A stretch of 64,000 bases of DNA. Origin: an uncultured Candidatus Saccharibacteria bacterium (GTDB lineage: Bacteria; Patescibacteriota; Saccharimonadia; Saccharimonadales; Saccharimonadaceae). Both the position numbers and the translations under genes were made by a program. Positions 36,891-48,743 of the stretch are shown one piece after another. Every line of letters starts with the position of its first letter. The stretch's first letter is position 1. The notes beneath the pieces are model-generated. The model worked only from the letters and a program-made list of their open reading frames with translations. It made no database searches and was not told where the DNA came from. The stretch covers positions 1-64,000 of the forward strand of contig CAMVDR010000003.1 in NCBI GenBank assembly GCA_947166295.1. Direction: 5' to 3'.

Positions 36891-39464
36891 ATGGCAAAAG
36901 ACGAAGAAATCAACAAAAAACCAGAAGAAACTTCACCAGAAGCTCCAGAAGCCACTTCTGGCGTCGAAGCGCCGGAAGATACCACTTTGGAGGGTGAACT
37001 CGTCCAGGACGGTATCGAGAAGCGTGGCGTAGAAAACACCATGGAAGAATACTTCCTCAAGTATTCCATGTCCGTAATCATCGATCGCGCCTTACCCGAC
37101 GTCAGAGATGGCTTGAAGCCTGTCAACCGCCGTATATTATACGCTATGAACAAAAACGGCTGGAAAGCTCCTCATGCTACTGTAAAATCCGCTCGTATCG
37201 TCGGTGAAGTCATGGGTAAATATCACCCTCACGGCGACTCTTCTATCTATATGGCGATGGTCAACCTCGCTCAGCCTTGGAAGATGCGCTATACCTTAGT
37301 GGAAGGCCAGGGTAACTTCGGTTCAATGGACGGTGATGAACCAGCCGCCTCACGTTACACTGAGGCCAGGATGGACAAAGTCGGCGCTGAGCTCTTAACT
37401 GATATCGAGAAAGACACTGTCGATTTCGTAGACAACTTTGACGGCACAGAAAAAGAGCCCCGCGTGCTCCCAGCCGCTCTCCCAAACATCCTTCTAAATG
37501 GTCAGATGGGTATTGCTGTCGGTATGGCTACCAATATCCCGCCGCACAACCTCGGCGAATTAGTAGATGCTACCGTTGCCCAGATAGATAATCCAGATAT
37601 TACTTTGGACGAACTCATGAAACACGTCAAGGGCCCAGATTTTCCAACCGGCGCCGAAGTTTACGGCGGTGCACCAATGCGCCAGGCTTATGCCACCGGT
37701 AAGGGTTCCGTAGTAATCCGTGCCGTTGCCAATATAGAAGAACGTAAAAATGGTCGCTATAACATAGTAGTCACCGAAGTACCTTATGGTATGAGCAAGG
37801 AAGGCTTTATCGAAAAAGTTCGCGAACTTGTCCTTTCTAAGAAACTTGACCATATCGCAGACGCTCGTGATGAATCTGCCCGTGGCAAGATTCGTATCGT
37901 AGTTGAGCTCAAAAAAGACGCCTTCCCAAAGAAGATTTTAAACCAACTCTACAAGATGACTAGCCTGCAGACTACCTTCCATTACAATATGTTGGCTCTT
38001 GTCAATGGTGTTCAGCCTCGTATTCTTGGCCTCAAAGAGATCCTAGCTGAGTTTATCAAACACCGCCAAGTAGTGATTCGTCGTCGCACCGAGTTCGAGT
38101 TGAAGAAAGCCAAAGAACGTGCTCATATCTTAGAAGGCTTAAAGATTGCTCTTGATAATATCGACGAAGTGATTAAAGTCATTCGCGCATCTTATGACGA
38201 TGCCGACAAACAGCTCATGACTAGATTCGGTCTTTCTGAGATTCAAGCCAACGCCATCTTGCAGATGCAACTTCGCCGTCTCCAAGGCCTAGAACGCGAC
38301 AAGATCGAAGAAGAATTGAAGCAGCTCCACGAGCTCATCAAGAAGTTAGAAGCTATCCTCGCTGACGAGAATGAGATTCTTCGCGTCATCAAGGAAGAGC
38401 TCTTAGCCCTCAAAGATAAGTATGGTGACGAGCGTCGCTCAAAAATCATTAACCACGAAGTCGGCAAATTCTCCGAAGAAGAACTCATCCCAGAAGAAGA
38501 GAGTGTTATTCTTCTTACTTCAGAAAATTACATGAAGCGTGTCCCGCAGACCGATTTCCGCAAGCAAAACCGCGGCGGCAAGGGTAAGCGCGGTATGACC
38601 ACCAAAGAAGAGGATGTTATTGCTCAAATCCTAACTGCCAATTCGCACGATTTCTTGCTCTTCTTTACCAATCAAGGAAGATTATTCAGAATGAAGGCTT
38701 ACGAAGTACCACAGGCCTCTCTAGCTGCCAAGGGTACCGCCGCTGTAAATATGCTCAATATGCACCCAGAAGAAAAAATCACTGCCATCATCAAACAAGG
38801 CGATGCTGGTGCTAACGGCTACCTCTTTATGGCTACCAAGAAAGGCACCATCAAGAAATCCGCTATCAAAGACTTCTTCAATGTCCGCAGCAATGGCCTT
38901 ATTGCTATCAAACTAGACGAAGGCGACGAGCTAAAATGGGTACAAGAAACGACAGGAGAGAACGATATCGTCATTAGTACCTCTGCCGGCCAGGCCACTC
39001 GCTTCAACGAAAAAGAAGTCCGTGCCATGGGTCGCGCCGCTATGGGGGTGCGTGGCATGCGTCTCCGCCCGAAGGATGAGATCGTCGGTATGGACGTAGT
39101 AACAGATCCTAAACAAAAGCTCATCGTGGTGTCTGCCAATGGTTACGGTAAGGCCACCCTAGTGTCCAACTTCCCACCGCACAAGCGTGGTGGCGTAGGC
39201 ATCAAAGTCGCCGCCGTTACCGAGAAAACTGGTCCTATCGTAGCGGTTCACACCTTAGATCCGCTAGCCAAGGAAGTAATCATGATGTCTACCAAGGGCC
39301 AAGCCATCCGCGTAGCGATGAAAGAAATCCCAACTCTTGGTCGTGCTACCCAGGGTGTGCGCATCATGAAGATGGGCGAAGGCGATACTGTAGCTTCTAT
39401 TGGTATTGTTCTCCCCGAAGAAGAACAAGATAAAGTAGAATCCGAAGAACCGAAAAATAAATAA
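36891..39464 (+). CDS. gyrA: DNA gyrase subunit A
   Basis: [30 protein letters not shown]; GyrA C-terminal repeats. Confidence 0.96.
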   Translation: MAKDEEINKKPEETSPEAPEATSGVEAPEDTTLEGELVQDGIEKRGVENTMEEYFLKYSMSVIIDRALPDVRDGLKPVNRRILYAMNKNGWKAPHATVKSARIVGEVMGKYHPHGDSSIYMAMVNLAQPWKMRYTLVEGQGNFGSMDGDEPAASRYTEARMDKVGAELLTDIEKDTVDFVDNFDGTEKEPRVLPAALPNILLNGQMGIAVGMATNIPPHNLGELVDATVAQIDNPDITLDELMKHVKGPDFPTGAEVYGGAPMRQAYATGKGSVVIRAVANIEERKNGRYNIVVTEVPYGMSKEGFIEKVRELVLSKKLDHIADARDESARGKIRIVVELKKDAFPKKILNQLYKMTSLQTTFHYNMLALVNGVQPRILGLKEILAEFIKHRQVVIRRRTEFELKKAKERAHILEGLKIALDNIDEVIKVIRASYDDADKQLMTRFGLSEIQANAILQMQLRRLQGLERDKIEEELKQLHELIKKLEAILADENEILRVIKEELLALKDKYGDERRSKIINHEVGKFSEEELIPEEESVILLTSENYMKRVPQTDFRKQNRGGKGKRGMTTKEEDVIAQILTANSHDFLLFFTNQGRLFRMKAYEVPQASLAAKGTAAVNMLNMHPEEKITAIIKQGDAGANGYLFMATKKGTIKKSAIKDFFNVRSNGLIAIKLDEGDELKWVQETTGENDIVISTSAGQATRFNEKEVRAMGRAAMGVRGMRLRPKDEIVGMDVVTDPKQKLIVVSANGYGKATLVSNFPPHKRGGVGIKVAAVTEKTGPIVAVHTLDPLAKEVIMMSTKGQAIRVAMKEIPTLGRATQGVRIMKMGEGDTVASIGIVLPEEEQDKVESEEPKNK

Positions 39465-39483
39465 AGCCAAAAGATAGGAAATT

Positions 39484-39513
39484 AAGCCAGAGAAATCTGG
39501 CTTAATTTTTTGT
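39484..39513 (+). terminator. Intrinsic terminator after gyrA
   Basis: AAGCCAGAgaaaTCTGGCTTAATTTTTT. Confidence 0.85.
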
Positions 39514-39568
39514 TTCAACTCTGTTATTTTTATTTGCTCTCACCAAACTTTTCGTGCTATAATTAAAT

Positions 39569-39798
39569 TGCTTTATCATTATTATTAACAAGACCAAAGT
39601 TTTTTAAAAGCTTATCCGGTATATTGTTCAGAAGTAGTAATGGCGCCGTGAGGCATCAAAATTTCTGAACAGGCGAATAAGCTTTGGTTAGTAATAGTGA
39701 TGATAAAGCACCTTGCGGTGCCATTTTTGTTAATCCCCATTAATATAGTGGCACCACATGGGGGAGTAGTAGTAATCATATATATAAGTGAGGTAAAG
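39569..39798 (+). ncRNA. Structured leader RNA of surface protein gene B
   Basis: Helices TGCTTTATCAT/ATGATAAAGCA, GTTCAGAA/TTCTGAAC, GGCGCCGTGAGG/CCTTGCGGTGCC equivalent to those at 14065. Confidence 0.75.
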
Positions 39799-41517
39799 AT
39801 GGGCCATAGAACCACTAAAACTAATCATAAAGTAAAGGTACATAAAACTGTGTCATATAGAATAGATTTCTTCTACTATGCTTTCTGCAATATATTAATT
39901 GTTATTATTCCACTAGTTATCATTTCCGCCCTTCTTCTTTCTCTCCCTCATTCTTCCGCTAACGATAGTATCGCTAGTTCGGACGAACTCACTCTCACCT
40001 TGTCTTCATCATGCACCCTCAGAAGTGAAGTAGAAAAAGCACATACAGCCACACTCAACAGTGGGCAATATGAAGGAGAAATAGGCACCACCAGAGTTAA
40101 TACCTATTGTAATGACAATAATGGCTATAGCATCTATGCTATAGGTAGTAGCAATAATGTAGATGGTAACACAGATCTAGTTAGTAATATAAATGATAAC
40201 TACAATATTAGTACTGGCTTATACAATAGTAGCACTATTACTCCTTCCTCTCCTTCTACTTGGTCCATGAAGTTAACAGCAGGTACTGGTACTGGTATTA
40301 ACCCTGATACTGGTGCTAGTGTAGTACTTACTCCTCCTAATATAGTAAATGGCTTTAATAACTATAGTCTAGTACCTAGTACTTATACCTTAGTAGCTAG
40401 TAGATCTTCTGCTACTGATCTTTCTTCCAATACTGATGTTACCGGTTCTTACTTTACTACTACTTATGATATCTATGCTTCTTCCTATCAGCCGGCTGGG
40501 ACTTATAGTGGAAAGGTTAAATATGCTATCTTGCATCCATATAGTAATTCTAATATAGTAGACTTTAGTAATGCCTTTGCTAGAGCTGGTAAAGAACCAG
40601 TCACTATACCAGGCTCTGGTGTCTATTACAAAATGCAAGACATGAATACTGCTATATGTAATGCGGTAAATATATATAACGAAGCCTCAGCAATCCAACT
40701 AGTAGATATTAGGGACAATAACACCTACTGGGTATCTAAGCTAGAAGACGGGCATTGTTGGATGACACAGAATTTAGATTTTGATATAGACACCACCAAA
40801 ACTTATACTCATAACGATACAGACCTAGGCTGGGATCCAAATAGTTTTGATAGTAATGCTACATGGAAACCAGATACCACTAATGGTAAATATAACCTAC
40901 CAGTAAACGGTACTTCTGTTCCTAATTGGTCTAATCAAAATACCTATCCATATTCTGCAGACCCCGGTGATGTATATTACTATACATCAAACTCCAATGA
41001 TAATGATATAAAATACAATTCACTATCCGAGTGTATAGCAGCAGATCATACAGAAGGAGATTGTAAACATTATCATGCTGGCAATTACTATAACTGGACT
41101 GCAGCCATAGCATCTAATAATTCTAGCAGTCTTACGACACAATACGCTAACGCCCCTAACTCTATTTGTCCTAAAGGTTGGAGATTGCCATACACTGATA
41201 TTATAGATAATAGTCATAACGAGTTTGGCAGACTACTTTACGACTATAATATTACTAATAATATAGCCGGATCGGGTGATATAGGCTACAAAACGGGTGG
41301 TTTTAATACTATCAGGGTTTCCCCTTTGTGGTTTGTGCGGTCCGGTTCCATCCATGATTACACTCTAACTAGTTCTGGTTTTTGGGGTTCATATTGGTCT
41401 AACACTGTCGAAGACGAACTCAGAGCCTATGACCTAGTCTTTAACGATAGTAGAATTTTATTAACCTTCAATTATAATAGATATTATGGTTGGTCCGTCC
41501 GCTGCCTCGCCCGCTAA
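39799..41517 (+). CDS. Surface protein B, Fib_succ_major (FISUMP)-type
   Basis: Paralog of 14291; start set to match gene A (ATGGGCCAY); C-term GSYWSNTV...GWSVRCLAR. Confidence 0.85.
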   Translation: MGHRTTKTNHKVKVHKTVSYRIDFFYYAFCNILIVIIPLVIISALLLSLPHSSANDSIASSDELTLTLSSSCTLRSEVEKAHTATLNSGQYEGEIGTTRVNTYCNDNNGYSIYAIGSSNNVDGNTDLVSNINDNYNISTGLYNSSTITPSSPSTWSMKLTAGTGTGINPDTGASVVLTPPNIVNGFNNYSLVPSTYTLVASRSSATDLSSNTDVTGSYFTTTYDIYASSYQPAGTYSGKVKYAILHPYSNSNIVDFSNAFARAGKEPVTIPGSGVYYKMQDMNTAICNAVNIYNEASAIQLVDIRDNNTYWVSKLEDGHCWMTQNLDFDIDTTKTYTHNDTDLGWDPNSFDSNATWKPDTTNGKYNLPVNGTSVPNWSNQNTYPYSADPGDVYYYTSNSNDNDIKYNSLSECIAADHTEGDCKHYHAGNYYNWTAAIASNNSSSLTTQYANAPNSICPKGWRLPYTDIIDNSHNEFGRLLYDYNITNNIAGSGDIGYKTGGFNTIRVSPLWFVRSGSIHDYTLTSSGFWGSYWSNTVEDELRAYDLVFNDSRILLTFNYNRYYGWSVRCLAR

Positions 41518-41566
41518 AATTTAACCCCAACCATTATAAACTTAACCACAAGCCACCCGCTAGGGG

Positions 41567-41596
41567 TTGAAATTATTTTTGCTCTATGCCTATAAT
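41567..41596 (+). promoter_or_regulatory. Promoter TTGAAA-N18-TATAAT
   Basis: ttgaaattatttttgctctatgcctataat. Confidence 0.75.
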
Positions 41597-41602
41597 AACG
41601 CC

Positions 41603-41855
41603 GGGTTGGCTTCGGGATTTAGTGGACACGAAATTCACAAGCTCTAAAAAGAGTTTGTGGTTGCGTGGGGGTCCACTAAACAGTTATTCTAGGTAGACTA
41701 GGATTCTAGAAGGGAGATGCCCAAATGACCATACAGATTAATCTGCTATGTATCATCTTTCCAGATCGGAAACGCCGAAGTAAAAAATCTAACTAGCTCC
41801 GCACTAGTTAGATAAACCCATCTAGAGAAAGTTTCCTAGAGACTTTCTCTTTTTA
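41603..41855 (+). ncRNA. Putative free-standing structured RNA (~250 nt)
   Basis: Own promoter; TTTAGTGGAC/GTCCACTAAA helix; terminator AGAGAAAGT/ACTTTCTCT+T5; no ORF. Confidence 0.65.
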
Positions 41856-42066
41856 TAACCAAATTATACCACACTTCATCAAATCATCATAGCCAAAATC
41901 CTATTTTTCGCTTTGCTCATTCCGTCTATACTTTGCATTAACCGCAAGCATAAACCCCAAAATATCAGAGGTAAACCCGTTTATACTTACAAAATTTCTC
42001 GCTGGGGGTTGAATTTTTTGTCTACCTATGCCTATACTCCCCTAATTAAAATTAAAAAGGAGTTTT

Positions 42067-43194
42067 ATGGGTAGAAAGATCCCTCTACTAATATTAACTT
42101 TAACCATTAGCACTCTAGCTGCTGCAGTGCCAAATCAAGCTTCCGCTGCGGTGCGATATGATGGTACTACCTGGTGGTCCGTAGCAGAAATGTTAGATTT
42201 TTACAATCAGGTAGAGCAGGAAAAGGCAGAACTCTGCGGCGGAGACGTAGAGTGCACGCAAGAATTCGATATGACGATGGTAGAAAAAGGGAACAAATAC
42301 AGCGCGCTTAACAATCTTATAGAGGGGCAATTTTGGATTACCTCTATTAATCCCAAGGAAGAAACGGTGAAAATCCTCTTTTTCGACGAAGACAGAATGC
42401 TTGCGCATATGGGCATTAAGGAAGAAATTCGCCTCAATTCCTTTTATCTTGCTTGGTTTGATGATTGGCGTGGGCAAATCTATAATTTTTATCGCCCACA
42501 GTTTATTAGCGGCGAAATAGAGGGACTACACACGGTATACGACAGTATTGCCGAAGGTTTAGATGTTGCGCATCTCCCCGCCTGGCAAGAAATAGAAATA
42601 CCTGTGCCGGGTTCAGATCTGCTACTAAATACCTCTGGTAAGCTAGATCACGCCATATTTGGCACTAGAGGTTTTAACTCTATGGGCTATACAAATTACT
42701 CAGCTTGTATTAATGCGTCAGATTACGAAGAGGGCGCAGAATGTAAACTAATGATTTCTGGCGACAAATGGATGAAATTCTTTCCGCCCCGCGCCGAAAT
42801 TGTAGAACCAGAACCCTCTACCGTGTCAGATGCGCCTAGCATTCCAGATGAAACTGAACCCACTTCAGATATTCCGGACACGCCAGAGCCAACATCTAGC
42901 GATGTAGTTTCAGACCCCACAGAAGAGCCTGGCTATGGCGCCGCTAGCGATATTCCAGAGTCAATAGAATTACCGATAAATCGCACCGCGTTAGATAACT
43001 TAACGAAAGCTCCCAACACCGGTGCCGAGCCGTACCCTGCCGAAAATCATAGTAGGGAAATAAACATGCCATGGTGGATAATCGCGCTCATTGCGGCTGG
43101 GATTGGTCTAATCGTTTGGTGGTTTATACCAAAACGCAAAAATTATCCAAAAATCTCCAAAAAAAGTGTTGACAAAACTAATAATCTGCGATAA
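42067..43194 (+). CDS. Secreted surface protein with APNTG motif and C-terminal TM anchor
   Basis: Signal peptide; NLTKAPNTG...MPWWIIALIAAGIGLIVWWFIPKRK. Confidence 0.75.
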   Translation: MGRKIPLLILTLTISTLAAAVPNQASAAVRYDGTTWWSVAEMLDFYNQVEQEKAELCGGDVECTQEFDMTMVEKGNKYSALNNLIEGQFWITSINPKEETVKILFFDEDRMLAHMGIKEEIRLNSFYLAWFDDWRGQIYNFYRPQFISGEIEGLHTVYDSIAEGLDVAHLPAWQEIEIPVPGSDLLLNTSGKLDHAIFGTRGFNSMGYTNYSACINASDYEEGAECKLMISGDKWMKFFPPRAEIVEPEPSTVSDAPSIPDETEPTSDIPDTPEPTSSDVVSDPTEEPGYGAASDIPESIELPINRTALDNLTKAPNTGAEPYPAENHSREINMPWWIIALIAAGIGLIVWWFIPKRKNYPKISKKSVDKTNNLR

Positions 43195-43199
43195 GATGG
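43171..43199 (+). promoter_or_regulatory. Promoter of 16S rRNA overlapping the end of the upstream CDS
   Basis: TTGACA-N17-TAAGAT. Confidence 0.7.
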
Positions 43200-43320
43200 T
43201 AACAGTTCAAAGCTGCGAGAAGTTATTTTAAGAGTCTTTGAAAATAGTTTAACAATTTAGTTGTGCAATTAATCATCGTCAGTTTATTTATTATGTTGAG
43301 TTTTCAAATTTAACATTACT

Positions 43321-44856
<1,536 letters not shown>

Positions 44857-45018
44857 TTGAGAAGGAATTGATGAGCATGAATCCGTAAGGACGCATGTAT
44901 CTAGGTCGGTTACGGTTATGATTATGCAAGCTTGAATCATAACATTTCTGGTCCGCCAGACGTAACATTAAGCTTTTAACTACAGATGAAATTGCACAAC
45001 TAAGTTGTTAAACAAACT

Positions 45019-45042
45019 TCACCCCATTACAGGGGTGATTTT
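45019..45042 (+). terminator. Intrinsic terminator of the 16S transcript
   Basis: CACCCCattacaGGGGTGATTTTTG. Confidence 0.85.
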
Positions 45043-45159
45043 TGTCGCTAGGGAACTAGCGGCTCATTTAAGCTTGACTTTTTTCATATAATGTGCTACA
45101 ATAGCAGCGGGTCCACTAACCATGGGCTAGTATATTTTCGACATTAGGAGGCTACAAAA

Positions 45160-45438
45160 ATGTCACAATATCTATTCGTAACCAACAACGGCAAACAAAT
45201 TACTCTTGGCGAGAAATCAAATCTCATCAAAGTAAAAATCCACGATGACGCCAAGGCAGAAACGCCGACGTCGCTGGCAATCGCCTACACGACGAGACTT
45301 TTCAAGGAGTTGGGCCTCACGGAAAAATCCGACTTCAAGAAGTACAAGAGCCTCGCTAAGGCGATCTGCCAGAGCGACATCATCACAAGAACAGAGCTCT
45401 GCTCCATAGGCGAGCTCATCAGCAAGGCCTGGCCTTGA
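45160..45438 (+). CDS. Hypothetical protein (92 aa)
   Basis: ORF with AGGAGG SD upstream. Confidence 0.6.
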   Translation: MSQYLFVTNNGKQITLGEKSNLIKVKIHDDAKAETPTSLAIAYTTRLFKELGLTEKSDFKKYKSLAKAICQSDIITRTELCSIGELISKAWP

Positions 45439-45619
45439 CGTGCAGCAAAACAGAAATACCCCGCATAGTCACTTTGCCCCGACCTCATAGTCGGGGCTTT
45501 GCCATATTCCAAAATGCTTCAGGTTGCTTTTGGTTAAAAATAGCACTATAATGAAAAGTATTACTAAGGTGGGAAGTAGGCACTTTTCGCCTGTAAAATT
45601 CTTTATAGAAGGTGATATA

Positions 45620-46288
45620 ATGGCTAAATGCTACAACAGACGTATTCTTTCGGATGCGCTTGCGGATCTAGGTAAGGCAATCGGCGGGGTTCCAAGGCAA
45701 AAGGACCTTACCTCAGAAATGGCGAGCCGAAGTACATATTTTCGCTACTTCGGCGATTGGAAAACTGCTCTAGAGTACGCCGGCTTCGTCGACGGCGTTG
45801 CCCACGAGGGGCAAGATGAGCAAGCTATCAAAGGAGCGATTCCAGAGATTTGCCCTAAAGCCAAAGATGCAACATCGGAGATCAAACTCGTTAATCTCTG
45901 CGGCAAGCCAATCGTATTTGTCGACAGAAATGGCGAATCCGACGTCCTCCCTCCAGCCGGCAAAGCGTATGTATGTTTCAATGATCCAGTTCAGCCAGTT
46001 GCAGCAAAGGTCCTCGGCACCATAATCAACGACGTTCCCGTTGTTGCATCCCGCCTAAGAAAAATCACTGTCCTCTCAGATGGCGGTATTGAACAAAAAT
46101 TCCCGCCGCCCACCAATAACACCTTTTATATTGTGTCAGAGGTAGTGGCTAGGAATGTTTACAGGTTCGGTAGGAGCTCTCTGGATCTGCTATATCCTCA
46201 GAGCAAATACATGGCTAACGGCGTGATGTATATCGAGACTCTTGGTATGGTTTATACCAAAAATCTGCCAATTTGCTCACGGCAATAG
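45620..46288 (+). CDS. Protein with one HNH-associated (HNHr-like) repeat
   Basis: LGKAIGGVPRQKDLTSEMASRSTYFRYFGDWKTALEYAGF; start set at ATG 45620. Confidence 0.6.
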   Translation: MAKCYNRRILSDALADLGKAIGGVPRQKDLTSEMASRSTYFRYFGDWKTALEYAGFVDGVAHEGQDEQAIKGAIPEICPKAKDATSEIKLVNLCGKPIVFVDRNGESDVLPPAGKAYVCFNDPVQPVAAKVLGTIINDVPVVASRLRKITVLSDGGIEQKFPPPTNNTFYIVSEVVARNVYRFGRSSLDLLYPQSKYMANGVMYIETLGMVYTKNLPICSRQ

Positions 46289-46327
46289 TCGCTGGCCCCC
46301 AATCCCCGGCTAAAAACCGGGGATATT

Positions 46328-47062
46328 TTAAATGACGACTTCTGCAACTAGAGCCTTATGGTCAGATACTATGTCGTCTAAAACTCTAAATCTTTTCACT
46401 CTAACAGCATCATTGACTAGTATGTGGTCACAGGCTACCTTTCCATTGAATTTTAGCCCAGATAGCGTATTATCTATATAGTATTCATGTGTTAAATCCC
46501 TCAAGAAATCCAGCTCGCGCATAGCAGGCGCTTCGTGTACGATATTTAGGTCGCCGCACATTACCACGGGCCCACTAATCCTACGCACCACATTCGCAAC
46601 CTTTTTCATTACTTCTACGGTTGTCTCGTCTCCCATAGGTGTAGGCTTCCAATATCCATGATGGTTTACTATAGTAATGCCACACTCAAGTTTGGCAACT
46701 TGCAAGGTGTATGCATGCTCATAAAAATCTTGTGCGTTCTTTACTACTCCATATTTACTGTAAACTAACTCATTCTGTTTTTCTATTATTTCGCTTTTGC
46801 TCAGAATAACGTTACCTTGCTCCACAATATTATTATCGGAGAATATTTTTATCCCCCAGTTAGAACTTCTAGACTCATGCTCTAGACCGCTAGCTTCTTT
46901 AATTTGGTCAACCGTTGCAAAGAGATTTTCTAGCTCTTTCTGCTTACCATTGCTCCAGACCGCCTCTTGTATGCAGATTACGTCAAAAACATTATTCCTC
47001 AAGAAATCAAGCAAGGCTCCATTAATTCGCCCCGTCCATACGTTTAGTTGCAATATTTTCAT
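46328..47062 (-). CDS. Endonuclease/exonuclease/phosphatase (EEP) family protein
   Basis: ICIQEAV; CGDLNIV; SDHKALVAEV. Confidence 0.88.
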   Translation of the reverse strand: MKILQLNVWTGRINGALLDFLRNNVFDVICIQEAVWSNGKQKELENLFATVDQIKEASGLEHESRSSNWGIKIFSDNNIVEQGNVILSKSEIIEKQNELVYSKYGVVKNAQDFYEHAYTLQVAKLECGITIVNHHGYWKPTPMGDETTVEVMKKVANVVRRISGPVVMCGDLNIVHEAPAMRELDFLRDLTHEYYIDNTLSGLKFNGKVACDHILVNDAVRVKRFRVLDDIVSDHKALVAEVVI

Positions 47063-47400
47063 CTGTCATCTCCTTCACCATGTAGTTTATTGCGTTTTTT
47101 ACGACTACTTAATTTATCAATATTACCCTCGGCAATCTCCGACAAGGGGATATTTAAATACCGTGCAACATTTGCAAGATACCACAATACGTCCCCTAAC
47201 TCTTTAGCGATAGCTTGCTGGTCTTCATCCGAAGCATACCCGCCCTTGTCGCGAATTATCTTCTTGATCTTATCTGCTGCTTCGCCGGCTTCGCCCACCA
47301 GTCCCAACACCTTTTCCAAAAAACCTGGAGCCTTTAAATCCACCGAGGTTTCAAATAAGTCAAATTCCGCCGCTTGTTTTTGGTATTTGTCTAATTTCAT
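47059..47400 (-). CDS. MazG-like nucleotide pyrophosphohydrolase
   Basis: GLVGEAGEAADKIKKI...ELGDVLWYLANVA. Confidence 0.88.
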   Translation of the reverse strand: MKLDKYQKQAAEFDLFETSVDLKAPGFLEKVLGLVGEAGEAADKIKKIIRDKGGYASDEDQQAIAKELGDVLWYLANVARYLNIPLSEIAEGNIDKLSSRKKRNKLHGEGDDR

Positions 47401-47446
47401 CTTACCTCCTGATTAAAATAATTATATCACATGATATAATACAGAT

Positions 47447-47968
47447 ATGGAAGATACGCGAAATCTCGTAGATGAATACAAAGGTATGCCCAACGAGCAA
47501 GTTTTTGCTGCGTTAGATAAAAAACGTATACCATTAGAGGTCGCGATAGAAAATGTTGAACACGATTTTAACATCGGCACCATTGTGCGCTCTGCCAACT
47601 CTTTTAATGTTAGTAAAGTTCATATCATCGGCAAGAAAAAATACAACCGCCGCGGTGCCATGTGCACAGATAAATATCTAGAAATTATCCACCACCCCAC
47701 CATAGAAGATTTCTTAAAAACTCAAAAAAGCAGGGAACTAGTTACTATTGAGAACAACACTCCGCGCGCCAAACCCCTGCACGATAAAAAGTTTACTCAA
47801 AATACTACCTTGATTTTTGGTTCAGAAAACAATGGCATTACACCGGAACTTCTAGAAAAAGCTAAAGATGTACGCTTTATTGAGAGCTTTGGCTCTACCC
47901 GCTCTGTAAACGTAGGCGTGGCCGCCGGGATAGCAATGTATGAGTACGCGAGGCAGGTCGTTTTTTAG
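47447..47968 (+). CDS. TrmH/SpoU family RNA methyltransferase
   Basis: NIGTIVRSANSF; FGSENNGITPELLEKA; SVNVGVAAGIAMYE. Confidence 0.9.
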   Translation: MEDTRNLVDEYKGMPNEQVFAALDKKRIPLEVAIENVEHDFNIGTIVRSANSFNVSKVHIIGKKKYNRRGAMCTDKYLEIIHHPTIEDFLKTQKSRELVTIENNTPRAKPLHDKKFTQNTTLIFGSENNGITPELLEKAKDVRFIESFGSTRSVNVGVAAGIAMYEYARQVVF

Positions 47969-48743
47969 GCGCATAGATATTCGTTTCCCATGGCTCAAAA
48001 TCGTCGCTGTTTTGGCTATAGGCATTCTTGCCATCTTGGATTTATTGGATCTTACTATATCCAAAACGACGGATCCATACAACAAGATTAAAATCGCTCC
48101 TATGGCACATCACGTACGCATTAAGCGCGACCTTACTGGTAAAAAGCTTGTAGCGCTTACTTTTGATGATGGGCCTTCTAGCGTAACTACGCCTAGGTTG
48201 CTAGATATTCTGTATGAAAAAGATGTCCCAGCTACATTTTTCGCACTAGGCAAGATGGTACGCGCGGCGCCAGATATTGCAAAACGCGCTGAAAGGGAAG
48301 GTCATATCGTGGCTAGCCATACTATGTATCATCAAAATTTAGTACGTATTTCGTCCCAAGCCATCAAAGATGATATCGCCGAATCAAAATCTGTTTTTAG
48401 CGATATTCTGGGCCACGAACCCACTCTTACTCGCCCGCCCTATGGCAATATCAACAACACCGTGCGCGATAGCGTTGGTACCCCTATGATTTTGTGGTCA
48501 GTGGACACTCTAGATTGGCAAAGTAAGGATCCGAGTGCTATTCTGGCAGTTACCAAGGAACAAATTCACGATGGTGCAGTTATTTTGATGCACGATATTT
48601 ATGACTCTTCCGTAGACGCCGTCCCGACTATTATAGATGAGCTTAGGAATGATGGCTATGATTTTGTCACGGTACCAGAGCTCGCCAAAATTCGCGGCGT
48701 AAATCTCCAATCCGGCACCGCTTATTATAATTTCCGCCCTTAG
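47940..48743 (+). CDS. Polysaccharide deacetylase (NodB homology)
   Basis: ALTFDDGPSSVTTPRLLDIL; HTMYH; RPPYGN. Confidence 0.92.
   Translation: MSTRGRSFFRRIDIRFPWLKIVAVLAIGILAILDLLDLTISKTTDPYNKIKIAPMAHHVRIKRDLTGKKLVALTFDDGPSSVTTPRLLDILYEKDVPATFFALGKMVRAAPDIAKRAEREGHIVASHTMYHQNLVRISSQAIKDDIAESKSVFSDILGHEPTLTRPPYGNINNTVRDSVGTPMILWSVDTLDWQSKDPSAILAVTKEQIHDGAVILMHDIYDSSVDAVPTIIDELRNDGYDFVTVPELAKIRGVNLQSGTAYYNFRP

Noticed and set aside
39697-39798. N-terminal extension of surface protein B
   Set aside because: Overlaps the conserved leader RNA; gene A starts at the equivalent ATGGGCCAY
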